DNA of 64,000 nt from Panonychus citri (GCF_014898815.1 NW_026515421.1:41022-105021); one strand, 5' to 3'; shown: positions 36,192-47,077, counted from the first letter of the stretch. The notes: generated by a model from the sequence alone, not told the origin. A program made the numbers and translations.

Positions 36192-36738
36192 TTAATTAGT
36201 CTTACAGTACACACAGCCGAATAAAACTGGATTTTTCTCAAATCGATCCTTGGCCTCCTTCTTCTGTTCAGTTACCGTTTTACCTTCCTCGTTACTTGAA
36301 TCTTTTGCCCAAGTAACTTGTTCCTCTGGCGAAACTTCAACAGCTTTTTCCCTATCAAAATCTGTTATCCTTTCAACCATAGCGATAAATTTTCCATAAT
36401 CTCCTCCGACGAAAACTTTACCATAGGGACGAACTGAATAACCACGTTCACTTCTACAGTTGTATCTAAAACACTATTGTATCTAATTGTTGTTTTGGGA
36501 ATTTCTCGAGGCTCCTCTCTTCTATCTTTTCGAGACTTCTTCCGTTTTCGTAGGGTACAACCACTACTCGAAGAGGAACGCGCGCAACTTTCGAAACCGT
36601 CTTTCGTTTTATCACCACCTCGATTACCATTACCATTACCATAACCATTACCATTACTCTAACCTGAATAAACCCAATTGGGTTTATCTCAACATCATCG
36701 GCCCCGAAAACTATCGATAAAAAATCCTGAATCCTCAT
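36192..36738 (-). pseudogene. Coding-like minus-strand remnant in several frames, origin unknown
   Basis: One frame reads GYSVRPYGKVFVGGDYGKF then a charged helix and ends FGCVYCKTN. Another reads a GNGNGNRGGDK stretch then Arg/Lys-rich RKRKKSRKDRREEP. Base composition is higher in GC than the flanks. The frames overlap with stops between, as in a decayed gene; a retroelement gag or a low-complexity nuclear protein are both possible. Confidence 0.3.
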
Positions 36739-37079
36739 GATGAGATGAACACGAATATATAAAGAACTAATAAAAAATATTGGTGCACAAAAGGATAAAA
36801 ATAAAACTAATCACAAAAAAAATAAACACTTTATGTTGTTTGTTTTGATTTACCTTATGTTTCCCATGAGTAGTATAAAAAGTACATCATCTATTCTATG
36901 ATACATACATGGTATCATAGAATTCCTAAATTAGGTCTTTTCTTGTTTACAATTAATCAATGATCACCTTTATTGATCTTCACTGATCAAGAGTGAATTA
37001 CATTCTATCCTCTATTTGTACAATAATGTTTTTATGGGAGATGGAGAGAGAGTCAGAGAAAGGTGACTTTTCTCAAGGT

Positions 37080-37500
37080 GAAAAACAACGTAATAAAGAG
37101 ATTATCTTAATCTCTCTCTCTATCTCTATGACATTTCGTTACATCTCCGAATGGTCATTTTTGAGCAGTGCCTGTGATCAGTTAGAGATAACAAAGTGGA
37201 TTGTAGTTTGAATAGTTTACATTAGATTTAAGCATCATTCTGATCTCGTCAGCTGATGGGATTTTCTTTCCTTCTTTTGTTAATTCAAGGTGTTTTCGAT
37301 AAAGTTTGATGGTGAAACAAGAGTCCGGTCCTGGATTAAGACCATTGAGTGGATTATTGGAATCTCTTTTTAGACCCTTTGAATGTGGAAAGAAGAAATT
37401 GACTAACTTTCTAATGAGGTTTTCCCATAGAGCTTCTGTACGTTTACTACTTCGATCTTCCATTCCTCGAGGTCACTTTCATTTATGTTGATTTTCTTTA
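37080..37500 (-). pseudogene. Decayed repeat-encoded ORF (copy 2)
   Basis: The frame 37182..37463 encodes PHSKGLKRDSNNPLNGLNPG, then IKLYRKHLELTKEGKKIPSA and a DEIRMMLK ending. It is homologous to the 9804..10049 copy. The upstream part (NINESDLEEWK, VNVQKLYGK) continues in a shifted frame. Flanking CT-rich sequence is also shared with copy 1, supporting a repeat element. Confidence 0.5.
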
Positions 37501-37599
37501 ACTCTTTATCGTCTGAGTCAAATATTATGAAGAAGATGAGAGAGAAATTGTTCTCCCTCATCCTCTTCATCATTACCAAATTTTTGCCAATCAGATTTG

Positions 37600-37660
37600 C
37601 CAGGTACCACGTGAGAGGTGGTACCTGGTTACACAAAGGAAACTGGTTCGGTAACCAGTT
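37600..37660. repeat. Two adjacent perfect hairpins
   Basis: Arms ccaggtaccac (37600-37610) and gtggtacctgg (37618-37628) are perfect with a 7-base loop. A second, aactggtt-cggt-aaccagtt, occupies 37641-37660. Similar ggtac/aaccagtttt words occur in the foldback at 5341-5468. Confidence 0.6.
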
Positions 37661-37949
37661 TTGGTACAATATATATATTAATCATCATACCAGTTTGCAT
37701 CTGAATGAATTAGATCGTGAGTTCTAGTCTCTGCTACCACACAGTCTGTAATTGAATTTATGTTACCGCTGCTTTTTTGTCCCAGAAAACAATTCACAGT
37801 GTTTACATTGGTACCGCATTCAATTTTTTTTATAACGTTTGAACGAACATAACAGATGATTCACCTTGTTCATTTTTTGTATTTTCATTTGCTCGTAGTA
37901 ATTATCGACATTAAAAACAGTAGAAACTTCACTCATTTGAACAACTGCG

Positions 37950-38165
37950 GTGGCATAAATAGGAACAAACGTTGCAGACACGAGACTTGAGTGGTATGAG
38001 TTTAAGCGATACTCACTTGTCATATCAAAAGATCAAGGTCATTCAGGTCATCGGTAAAATAACACGTTTCAAGGTCATCTGAAGGTGCTACAGTTATCCT
38101 TCACATTTTACCCTGAAAAATGAGTTGAGAGTCTTGTTGTTACAGATATTGAGATATTACAGTTT
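37950..38165 (+). repeat. CAGGGC-family repeat with TCAAGGTCA/DR3 sites (copy 5)
   Basis: Contains gatcaaggtcattcaggtca followed by a second tttcaaggtcatctgaaggt. Aligns over about 200 bp with the minus strand of 11150-11404, including gagtggtatgagtttaagcg and ttgagatattac. Confidence 0.65.
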
Positions 38166-38345
38166 AATTGAATAAATGGTGAAAATCTTCTATGCGATTT
38201 TTTATTTTTAAATTTTCTTGTTTTGCGGAATTTTGTTGCTGCAATTCTTCATATATTTGTTTTAAAACAACAGTGAATGTTGCTTGATAAACAAAAACAT
38301 TTTTTTTATATTCTGCACAGTTTTCTACTCTCTCTCGCACTCTCT

Positions 38346-38640
38346 CTCTTTCTCTCTTTGATCATTAAACTTTGTGCATCAATAAGGTATATATAAGATA
38401 ATTGTTACACAAACAATTCTTAAAAATAATTTATTTAATGATTAAAGAGAGAAAGAGAGAGAGAAAGAGAGGGAAAAATAATTAAAAACAAGGTTGGGAT
38501 GGAAAGAGAGAGGAAAAACCATTAGAATTAAGAAAGGGGGAAGGGAATAGATCAGGAGAGAGAAAAAAAAGAGAAAGGAAAGGTAAAGGGGGAAAGGGAC
38601 AAAGTCGATTTGGGCCAGAGGCGGTGGCTTTGCCCCTACT
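38346..38640. repeat. Foldback with TATA motif, purine tract and GC-rich repeat end (copy 3)
   Basis: Arms at 38346-38369 and 38433-38456 match at 23 of 24 positions (ctctttctctctttgatcat…). The loop carries ggtatatataagata. A GA-rich tract follows with ggttgggatgg and gggaaagggacaaagtcg, ending gccagaggcggtggctttgc and ccctact. Same order as the copy at 34261-34672. Confidence 0.7.
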
Positions 38641-39840
38641 GTAACTGTAAATTCACAAAGAAAAATATAAACGTTAAATAAAACAGAGCGAGTTAATATT
38701 ATCAAACTTTTTGACTCCACCCACTTGCATTTTAGAGTGCCAACATGTCAGTTTTTGTATTCGTAGTTCGAATTATTAATTCAATTTATGATTATGGAAT
38801 AATTTTTTGTTCTTGTCAAAAAATCTACAAAGGACCTCTAGACGGGTTAATCATGAAATGACCTCAATGACCTTGAAACTTTTTATACGATATAACGAGT
38901 TGATTACGTTAATTTCTATTTGTTCATGTTTTGTTTTGACAGATGAATAATCTTTTTAATTTTTTTTTGCTTAAATGGATGATGAAATCACATTATTTCG
39001 ATTCTCATATATACGTGCATGAATAATTCGACACCAATAAAGGCATCTATTTAAATATATGCATAGATCCATCCATATTTTAGCTCATGCTCTTTAATTA
39101 TTATATATCATTTCAAGATTGCAATAAAGTTTGTTTGGGGGTAGGGGAGCAGAAAGGAGTAGAAAATCAAAAAGTTTTTTTTTCTAAAACCAGAGCCTAA
39201 GGTGTTCTAAAACACCAATTTAAATAATTTAGTTGCTTTCAGAAAATGATTTGAAACTATTCAAATTGGTTGATGAGATCGTGGGTTATTCATCAAATAT
39301 CAAGTTTCATTCAAAAAATCGACCGACCTAATACAGAACTCTAGCCCAATCAAATTTGATTGAACATTGAAAATGTATTTAATATCTGGCCAAGTAATTA
39401 ACACTTCCGTAAGAGAGATGGAATTAAGGGGAATTGTAGGTATCAATTCATTCGCGGATCGAGCGTAAAATGACACGTTCTGGTCAACGAAAGCGCCGAA
39501 TAAAATAATCACAATAAGTTCCAATCATTTACAGATAAAATTCAATTAATCAGTGAAGACTTTAATTGTTGTTTAATTTATTTTTTATGATTATGTTTGG
39601 CATCTTCCGAATTAGTCGAGGATCGAAAGTTTAATTTACTGAATCATTTGAAAAGAAAATCAATTTATATTTGATCACTGGAATGGAATCGTCACTTAAA
39701 TAATATGTTGAATTTGTTGATTGAGTGAGTTTAAAGTGATAAAATGGTTAAGAAAATCGAAGATGAAAATAATGAATATTCCATCAAATAATTAAGTATA
39801 TTGTTTCTTTCTCAGAATCAACTGATCAGCTGATGGAAGA
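38641..39840. other. Intergenic DNA downstream of the FAM89/LURAP1-like gene
   Basis: Contains a partial AGGTCA-bearing repeat (38800-38890, with gaaatgacctcaatgacctt). A short minus-strand frame at 39300-39524 lacks an ATG and was not accepted. Confidence 0.5.
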
Positions 39841-40405
39841 TTAGACAATAGATTCAGATGAACGTTCACTATTTTCCTCTTCTCCATCTTCTTCCCTTTC
39901 GTCATCCGAAGTGATAACATCATCACCATCGATTTCATCCTCATCCCCTGGTAAATCATTTTCTTGATCCATTGAGACCAAAGATGAACTGTACTGCCCA
40001 TTGAATTGACCATCGCCATAATGTTCAACCTCATCTCCATTGACGATCACATTGAGAGCCTTTTTGTATTCAGAGATCGATTGTTTCAGAGCATTTAATT
40101 GGGACAAAAGCGACATGTCCAATTGTCGTAAACCAACCTGATTATTGTCGATAAAACATAAAGGCTAAAATAGTATATAAATTAGTTAAATCAACCGCAA
40201 TTAGAGAGGAAATAATCACAAGAGAATCAAGAAATCAAAAACTTACCATTTCTCTTCTTAATTTCATCAATTCTTCATCGAGTTTATTGTTACATCCATA
40301 GGTAAATGATCCTCTTCCTTTTCCTTGGGTTGATTTGTCATCGTTTTCATTTAAATTCTGATCATTGGAAGTTAATGATTTAGGTGGAGGTGGAATTTTA
40401 TCCAT
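39841..40405 (-). CDS. FAM89/LURAP1-like leucine-rich adaptor
   Basis: Exons 40247..40405 and 39841..40137 join over a 109-bp phase-0 intron into 151 residues. The junction reads LRREM-VGLRQLDMSLLSQLN, matching the signature LRKEMVGLRQLDMSLLCQL of vertebrate FAM89 and relatives. The N-terminus has PPPPKSL, also seen in that family (LPKSL). The C-terminal third is highly acidic (DGDDVITSDDEREEDGEEEN). In vertebrates, FAM89B/LURAP1 proteins scaffold kinases such as LIMK1 and MRCK in actin control; that role here is inferred. It lies 653 bp downstream of hyccin on the same strand. Confidence 0.85.
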
Positions 40406-41057
40406 AATCAATTTAAATCTAAAATATTGAAAGAATCAAATTAGATTGAGTAACAATAACAAGGAAAAAGCAAAACAACAACAAAGTGACTCATCTCTCA
40501 TTCAGAGATTCAATTTAAAGGTCCACTCGGTTTACTATCAATGAGTCTACAGGGTGTCGAGAGATTAACAATCAACTCTCAGTTGGATGCGCATTGACAA
40601 TTAACTCATTTTTTAAATTTCCAATGAGTTTGGCGAAACGAATAAAGCAAATAATCAAATGATTAGTGAGAACAATTTAATCGCATGTTAATTTAGTTTG
40701 GATACACAATCAAGAGATTACAAATGAATCAATGGATTAGGATTAGAGTATTGAAATTTTGATTATAATTGGAATGAAATTTCAAATGGAGAGAAAATTT
40801 TTTTCACTTTTGATTAATTAATTGTATTGTCAGATTACTGTTTCCTCTAAATCTGATTAATTATATTGGTTAGTCTAAATACGATAATTTCAATGTAAAA
40901 TATTAGTGAGATTATTTTCAGTTACTCTTATAATAGTATTGACTAGAATTAGACTAATATTCAAAGCAATTGGAGTGATTAGTTGAGTTATATTATTGAA
41001 TAGGAGTATTAATGGTGATAGAAATTGTAAATTAATTATTAGATAAATTAGATTTCG

Positions 41058-42540
41058 TTAATTATTTTGATTATCCTCGTTAATGGATGGCAAACGCTTA
41101 GGGTTAGTGTTATTACTTGTCGAGGTAACAATCGGAATATCTTCAGGTAATTTACGAGTTTTGAACGACGCGTTCGTAATTGCGGTTTTATTAGATGATG
41201 ATGATGGGGTAGAAGTTACCGTTGAGGTCGATGTTAAAGGAACACTTATTCCTGTTTGTCCATCAGTTGATTGGGTTGTCGGTGGATTTGTGGTTAATTG
41301 ATTCTTGATTGCATTAGTCATCTAGATAAGATTGAGAACGAAAAGAGAAACAAATGAGAATCGAAAGAATCAAATTGAAAATTGTATTCGACTTTTATCA
41401 ACTATTAGCTTACCAATAAGACGTCAGGGTAAAGGTCAGTTAACCCACGGGAATGGACATGATCTAAAGCTTGAATGGCAATGTCACCAACACCATTGTA
41501 GATACAAAAATAGATGCAACTGGCAAGACGAACCAGAAATTGGGGGACAACGGTAATTTTACGAGGAAAATCAGGCAGTAAAGTGGAATTGTGAAGATTA
41601 CCGATGGCGTTTGGGTGCTTACTTAGAACATCTTTCCAATCGGTTGGAGGCCGAGTTTCTTTTTCCAAAACACTGAGAATTAAGATGGAGAAAACAAAAA
41701 CAGTTTGGTTAACTTGAAATCTCCATAGAATTTAAAGTATTAATAGAAAAGAGAATTTTTTACCTGATTGCCATTCGACACAAAGCGACATGAGATCTTT
41801 TAGGTAAACAGCTCATATGTTCATGGAATAAGTGTAAAAGACCAATCAGTAGATTGTTGCGATTAGAAGCATTGATGGAATCACTGGTTTTATAATTACC
41901 ATAAACAGGAACATTAATAAAGGGTAGACCAGAATCAGGTTTACCAGAACTATCGTTACCGGTAGTTGATTGTTGACCTGATGATGAGGTTGAAGTTGTT
42001 GGCGGTTCGTGATAAACGGAGGGCTTTGCCGTTGTTGGCACTCTAAATGTCCGATTAGAACCTAATCCATCCTCACTTGATATTTCAGCATTGTAAACAC
42101 CGAGAAGGACAGTGTCTACACATCGATATTTCCGTCGAACCTCCAAAGGTTTAACACTAAATTGCAAATGAATATTGATTAGTGAGGGTAAGAAGCTAAT
42201 TACAAATAATCGGAGTCTATCATCCTTCATCCGATGGTAATTAAACAATTGAGTACATATTGGTGCGAGAAACTGTCAACATGAAATGAAACAAACGTTA
42301 ATAGTTAATGGACAGTTAAAGGTAAACGGATAGAGAGGTAACAAGAAAAAGAAAACAATTAATTAACTTAATTATTACCTTTTCATATGATTTATCATCT
42401 TCCAAGATATTCACTATCGCAGCGATCAGATCAGGGAAATTGAAAACACCAATAGCATAAGCATGTATTTCTTCAGGTGAGTTTTTGTATTGATTGAATT
42501 TGTCGAATTCACTTAACCAATCATCGACAATTTGACTCAT
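41058..42540 (-). CDS. Hyccin (FAM126 family), PI4-kinase complex subunit
   Basis: Exons 42379..42540, 41764..42272, 41414..41672 and 41058..41321 give 397 residues; nucleotide lengths sum to an exact frame. Family features are MSQIVDDWLSEF at the start (human VVEEWLSEF), FLAPICTQLFNYHR, DTVLLGVYNAEI, KPSVYHEP, and IYFCIYNGVGDIAIQALD with LYPDVLLMTNAIK. The C-terminal tail is Ser/Thr-rich and disordered. In animals hyccin joins TTC7 and EFR3 to hold PI4KIIIalpha at the plasma membrane. The start was set at the ATG at 42540; the upstream frame lacks another ATG. Confidence 0.93.
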
Positions 42541-42809
42541 AATGAAATCAATTTGATACAATTAAACGGTAACAATGGATTTTAAATACTAATCAGGCAA
42601 TGAATTTATTACTCACTCTTCAGGTTGAGTTTCCTAAATGTTTACAGTTACAATGATTGAAAAATGCTCTGAGAATAGGATTAGTTTAGTGGAAATAACC
42701 AATTGATTTTGAGAGATAAAATTTATTTGATTAATGTGATAATCAAAGAGTAAAAACCTCTCTACTCTTTGGTGATAATCTAATTGTGATTACATGGAAG
42801 TGTCAACAT

Positions 42810-43100
42810 TTGAACGGGATCTTTTATTGATCATCTAATTAGAGGATAAAATTTTTCTTCTATTCCATCGTCTTAGCAAATAGTTGATCCACTGTTCCCT
42901 CTTTTACTGACCAATGGTCAATTTATTTCCACTGGTGTACCTTCACCTTTTCAACAATCAACAACAAAATTTCAGCAATTTAATCCACAGTCACGACACC
43001 ATCAGCAGAATCAACATGATAATAGTAGTTCTTGTTTTCCAATGTGCGATTAATGGTCACTCCAAATGGAAGCGCTTCAGTGTTGGTCAAAAATTCTGAT
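42810..43100 (+). pseudogene. Decayed fragment of the pdm3/POU6F first exon
   Basis: Matches 28860-29080 (shared accaatggtcaatttatttc followed by cactggt) and then 29279-29310 (ggtcactccaaatgga…cgctt), with internal deletions and stops. No POU domain remains. It is continuous with the 3' flank copy at 43493 after about 390 unmatched bases. Confidence 0.75.
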
Positions 43101-43492
43101 TGACAATTAATCACAAACCAAAAATTTATTCCAAATTTCATATCACCAACTAGGAATATTAAATAACTCACTTGATGACAATTAGTAACTCTTAAGATGT
43201 TTAATCTTGAATAACTGATCTGTCTTATCGATAAATATTGTTGATTAGCTCGAAAATTGTTTCGATGTTTAAAACTAACGTGGTAAAGTTTTCATAATGA
43301 TGGACACTCGAGTTTCGATATTTTTTGTAAAGTTATTTAGGTTTCGACACATGAAGATTTTTCATCAATTGTTCTCGACTCGATTTTAGTAATTTTTTTT
43401 CAATCAATTGATACTCTCGTTGTATCATTAATTGTGTAAATATTTCAAATCCTCTTCTCTTATAAATTAATTCAATTTAAATATCCATCATC

Positions 43493-44010
43493 AATTCACC
43501 TGTTGGCAGATCAAATCACCGATAACTGGATTATCATCAACAATTTGCATTTTGCCACCTAAAGATTGTAATAGTTAACAAAATCCTAATTTTCACAATC
43601 AACTCTTTTTTGTCTGTTTAATCATCTCAAGAGATAATTAAGCCAATTAAGCACTTTGAAACTACAAAGTTACAAAATTTATCATTTTACAAACAATTTG
43701 TGTGTTTTAATTGTACAAAATACAAAACAAACTACCAACCAACCACTCCTTGAACCCTCAATTTTAATAATAATCATCATTAAATTATGTTGACCTTTTT
43801 TAGCTACAAACTAAAACTGCCTTTTAAATTAAATCATTACAATAATAATTGATAGAGTAAAAGATGATTGATTTAAGTAGAAAACAATCAAGTTAATCAA
43901 CGTGTTTTGATTTTCAATAAACTGACAATTAAGCTCAAGAAGCTACAAGTTAAACCAAGTGTAACCAGAAAACCAAGAAGAAAAAACCAACGACCGAAAC
44001 TAAATTCATC
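43493..44010 (+). repeat. Second copy of the POU-gene 3' flank, with empty MITE site
   Basis: Nearly identical to 31099-31594 and then to 31842-31870, with a single GAAAAAAC at 43980-43987 where the other copy has the 239-bp insert. Homology ends near 44010. Confidence 0.88.
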
Positions 44011-44707
44011 TAAAACAAAAACAAACAATTAAAAGCAACACCAATGTAATTGGTGAAAAGTCTTCAAATAATCAAAGTTAACAATCGATATCATCAACTA
44101 ATCATAATAAATCCAATCGAAACCCTTTAATGGTCAATAAATGTAATTTCATTTCTCTTTGGACCAAGAAGAAGTTGAAAGTAGATGAATATCATAATTA
44201 TCTCAACACTAAAAAAGACTAACCTTAAATCTAAACAATTTCATAAAAAAATTATCAAAATCAAAAAGAATCAAATTGATAATAAAAAAAAAGAGTAATT
44301 AAAAATGTTCACTTTGATTTTTCTTACTTTTTCTTTATGGTTTTAGTTTATTAACGTTCGCTTTTTGTTAACTTTAGATGGCGACACTTTCGTCAGCTCA
44401 CAAGTCGAGCAAAGAAAATCTCAACGGCGCAGCTCAGACTTTCCATCGAAAGAGATGGTAAGCCGAAAATGAGCTTGTTCTTTTTTTCCAATTTCCAGTT
44501 GATCGGCTTCACCTTATCTTCGGCTCAATTTTGTTTACCAAAAAATTTCTCTTGTGCTTTGATTAATTAAATAAATTGTGATTAATTGAATAAATTGTGA
44601 TCAGTTAAATAAATTGTGATTAGTATTACATCCAGCTAAACAATTGACCAACAGTGTAATAAATAAAAAAAAAAAAAAAAAAAAAAAGAAATTTGAGAAC
44701 AAAAAAC

Positions 44708-46055
44708 ATGGCACCAAGAAAGAAGGTAAGCAACGTGCTCTATAGACAGGCAAATGTATTTTAATAGAAAAATGGAATTACTTAAGAAAATGAATTTATA
44801 ACAAATGTATTTCTAAAAGAACTGTATTTTACATTTACATTCACAATTGTAGCAAAATGTTTTCCCTTCATGTAACTCTAAGGAAGAGAGTGACATCGAA
44901 AGATATAAAGAAGCGATTAACCGCATGCAAAAGGCACTAGGTGATGAAAATTCCAAAAGGTTGGATAAAAAGACAATTAAGGCGAACTTGGAAACATGGG
45001 ATCAATCGTTATTGATAGAAGATGTTGCGCTACTTAAACAAGCATTGGTAGCACCGAAGGACAATGATGGTAATACTATCGAAGAAAGTAAACTGAGCCT
45101 ATTCAAAGACATGATACAATGGATGGAAACCCATCTGAAGAAAAAAGGTGTAAATGCTAGCGCCGAATCTGCGGTTGCACAAGATGAATCACCAGAAGTA
45201 TCATCAGGATCATCTGACGATGAAGAACTAAAGAAAATACAACCAATAAAGAAAAAGATTAAGCGTTCGAACAACATTATGCCGAACCGACAAAATAAAA
45301 TCGACGTCCCAAAAAATTGGTGGCCATGGAATGATGTACCGAGATTCTTCCGAATTGTAGTGGAAGGTCCTGAACAACATCGAACGGTAACAGCCCTCAC
45401 GGAAACGATGTCGCGAATCGAAAAGACATTCAAGTTCAAAGCTATATGCTGGAGAAACTTCTCTTTAATAATTGTCTATTCAGAACAAGATAGAAACGAA
45501 TTACACAAACTTCTATCAGCTGAAAAAGTAGTGTTCAGAGTACCGGAATGGCAGAGACCAAATATTAAGTTGCTTTTCATAAAGCCACCAGTTAACGAAT
45601 CATGGATAGTCTATGTTAATAGAATCATGAGACTGAATGGTTTTAAAGATGAAAAACAATATAAACTCAAGAGTTACTTTGACATGGGACGCGGAGAAAA
45701 ATTTGGAATAGTACTAGAAGTAAGCCCAGCAATTCGGTCAACTATCGAACAAACCATGAAAGGCAGAATTTCACTGGGATACTCATTTGCAATTGTGCGA
45801 GACTCCTTTGAAGTGATCAATTGCAGATCTTGCAACAAATTTGGTCACACGAAAAACAAATGCGTAAACCAGATAAGATGCACAAGATGCGCTGAAAGAC
45901 ACCTTAGAATGAATTGCAAATCGGAAGAGACTAAATGTGCCTCATGTGAGAGACCTGATCACACTGCGTACTCACAATCATGCCCTTTATATCGCAGTGA
46001 ATTACAAATGGCTATCTCAATTATTGATTATCAATATGATTACCTAATGATGTAA
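44708..46055 (+). CDS. Retrotransposon gag 1 with three zinc knuckles
   Basis: A short first exon (44708..44725, MAPRKK) and a phase-0 GT-AG intron (44726..44852) lead to the long exon, giving about 406 residues. Start at the internal ATG 44925 is the unspliced alternative. An acidic and basic N-terminal part (about residues 90-140) is followed by a gag-like core (WWPWNDVPRFFRIVVEG…). Near the end are zinc knuckles: CRSCNKFGHTKNKC (C-X2-C-X4-H-X4-C), CTRCAERHLRMNC (X3 spacing) and CASCERPDHTAYSQSC. Such proteins bind the element's RNA. The block RSTIEQTMKGR is echoed in gag 2. Confidence 0.85.
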
Positions 46056-46225
46056 AAGGCTAACTCCAAATCCGAGGTTGCCGAACTTCGCGCGAAGTAA
46101 GAAGTAACCATAACGACGAAACCACCATTTTGTCTTCCTTTGACATAGTAATGAAAATTAACATATACTTGATAACTTTTGTAAACAAAGAGAATAAGTT
46201 TGAAAACAAAAATAAAACTGATAAT

Positions 46226-46278
46226 TTGTATTTAAGTTAAAAACAAAACTGATAACTTGTATTTAAGTTAAAAACAAA
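46226..46278 (+). repeat. Tandem duplication just before gag 2
   Basis: The unit ttgtatttaagttaaaaaca with its lead-in aaaactgataa occurs twice back to back, ending at the gag 2 ATG (46279). Confidence 0.7.
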
Positions 46279-47067
46279 ATGGATTTGTCAGCAGATGAAT
46301 TAATAAACAAATTGAAAAGTGAAAACTTATTAAATGAACAATTTATTGATTGGTGTGAAAATAGTGAAAAACTCAGAGAATTTCTATCGGATATATTGAA
46401 AATTGGAAAAGAAGAGTTTAAACAAAAATGGAAACCAAGCCCGATGATAGTCACTGGTGCCAATGTAGTGGTCTCCTTTCTGACTCAACAAGATATTGAT
46501 TCCGAGGCGAAAAACGTTCAACAGAAACTACTGGAATTAATCGAATTACCTGAAGACACCACAGAGCAAGATCCACTAGTAGACGGTGGTTTTATCGACG
46601 AGGAGATTATTGTTTATCACAGTGTATCTAAAAGATGGACCCCACCGGAATTTGTACGAACACGAATCGAGAAAACAATGAAAGGAAAGAGGAAAACGGC
46701 ACATATAATGGCCAGACCAATGGGGATAAATGAAGTTGAAGATCTGTTCACAGAACTTGACGACCAGGTTAATGTGGCAATCATGGGATGGTTCACTCTA
46801 TCATGTAAAACAGAACCAGCAAGAGGAATTAGAGAAGATATAATGGAAAAACTGAAAGATATTGTGCACTTCATGGAGATAAAAGAAAATTACGATGAGA
46901 TGGTAGTAACAATATTCGTTAAAAGTCAAGAAGATTATGATAAGGTCAAAAAAAGGTCACCCATGGTGATAAGTGAGAAGAAAACGATCCACTTATTAGG
47001 CAGAGCAAAACATGGTTTTTGTCATAAATGTGCAACACACTACCAAGGGTGGCACCAGAAACATTAG
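46279..47067 (+). CDS. Second gag-like ORF, truncated zinc-binding end
   Basis: 262 residues. A helical N-terminus (MDLSADELINKLKSENLLNE…) is followed by a region similar in layout to gag 1: FVRTRIEKTMKGKRKTAHIM parallels RSTIEQTMKGR in gag 1. It ends HGFCHKCATHYQGWHQKH, the start of a zinc knuckle that stops early, so it may be cut short by the neighbouring cassette. The stop lies only 10 bases from the stop of the antisense gene. A second gag in the same element is unusual; it may be a duplicate specialised for another step or a relic of another element. Confidence 0.7.
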   Translation: MDLSADELINKLKSENLLNEQFIDWCENSEKLREFLSDILKIGKEEFKQKWKPSPMIVTGANVVVSFLTQQDIDSEAKNVQQKLLELIELPEDTTEQDPLVDGGFIDEEIIVYHSVSKRWTPPEFVRTRIEKTMKGKRKTAHIMARPMGINEVEDLFTELDDQVNVAIMGWFTLSCKTEPARGIREDIMEKLKDIVHFMEIKENYDEMVVTIFVKSQEDYDKVKKRSPMVISEKKTIHLLGRAKHGFCHKCATHYQGWHQKH

Positions 47068-47077
47068 GCAAAAGCAG

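Noticed and set aside
39300..39524. Short minus-strand frame with a hydrophobic start
   Set aside because: It begins with TTG rather than ATG, has no acceptor site in phase and no recognisable homologue.
41083..41301. Plus-strand frame overlapping hyccin exon 4
   Set aside because: Antisense shadow of the Ser/Thr-rich hyccin tail.
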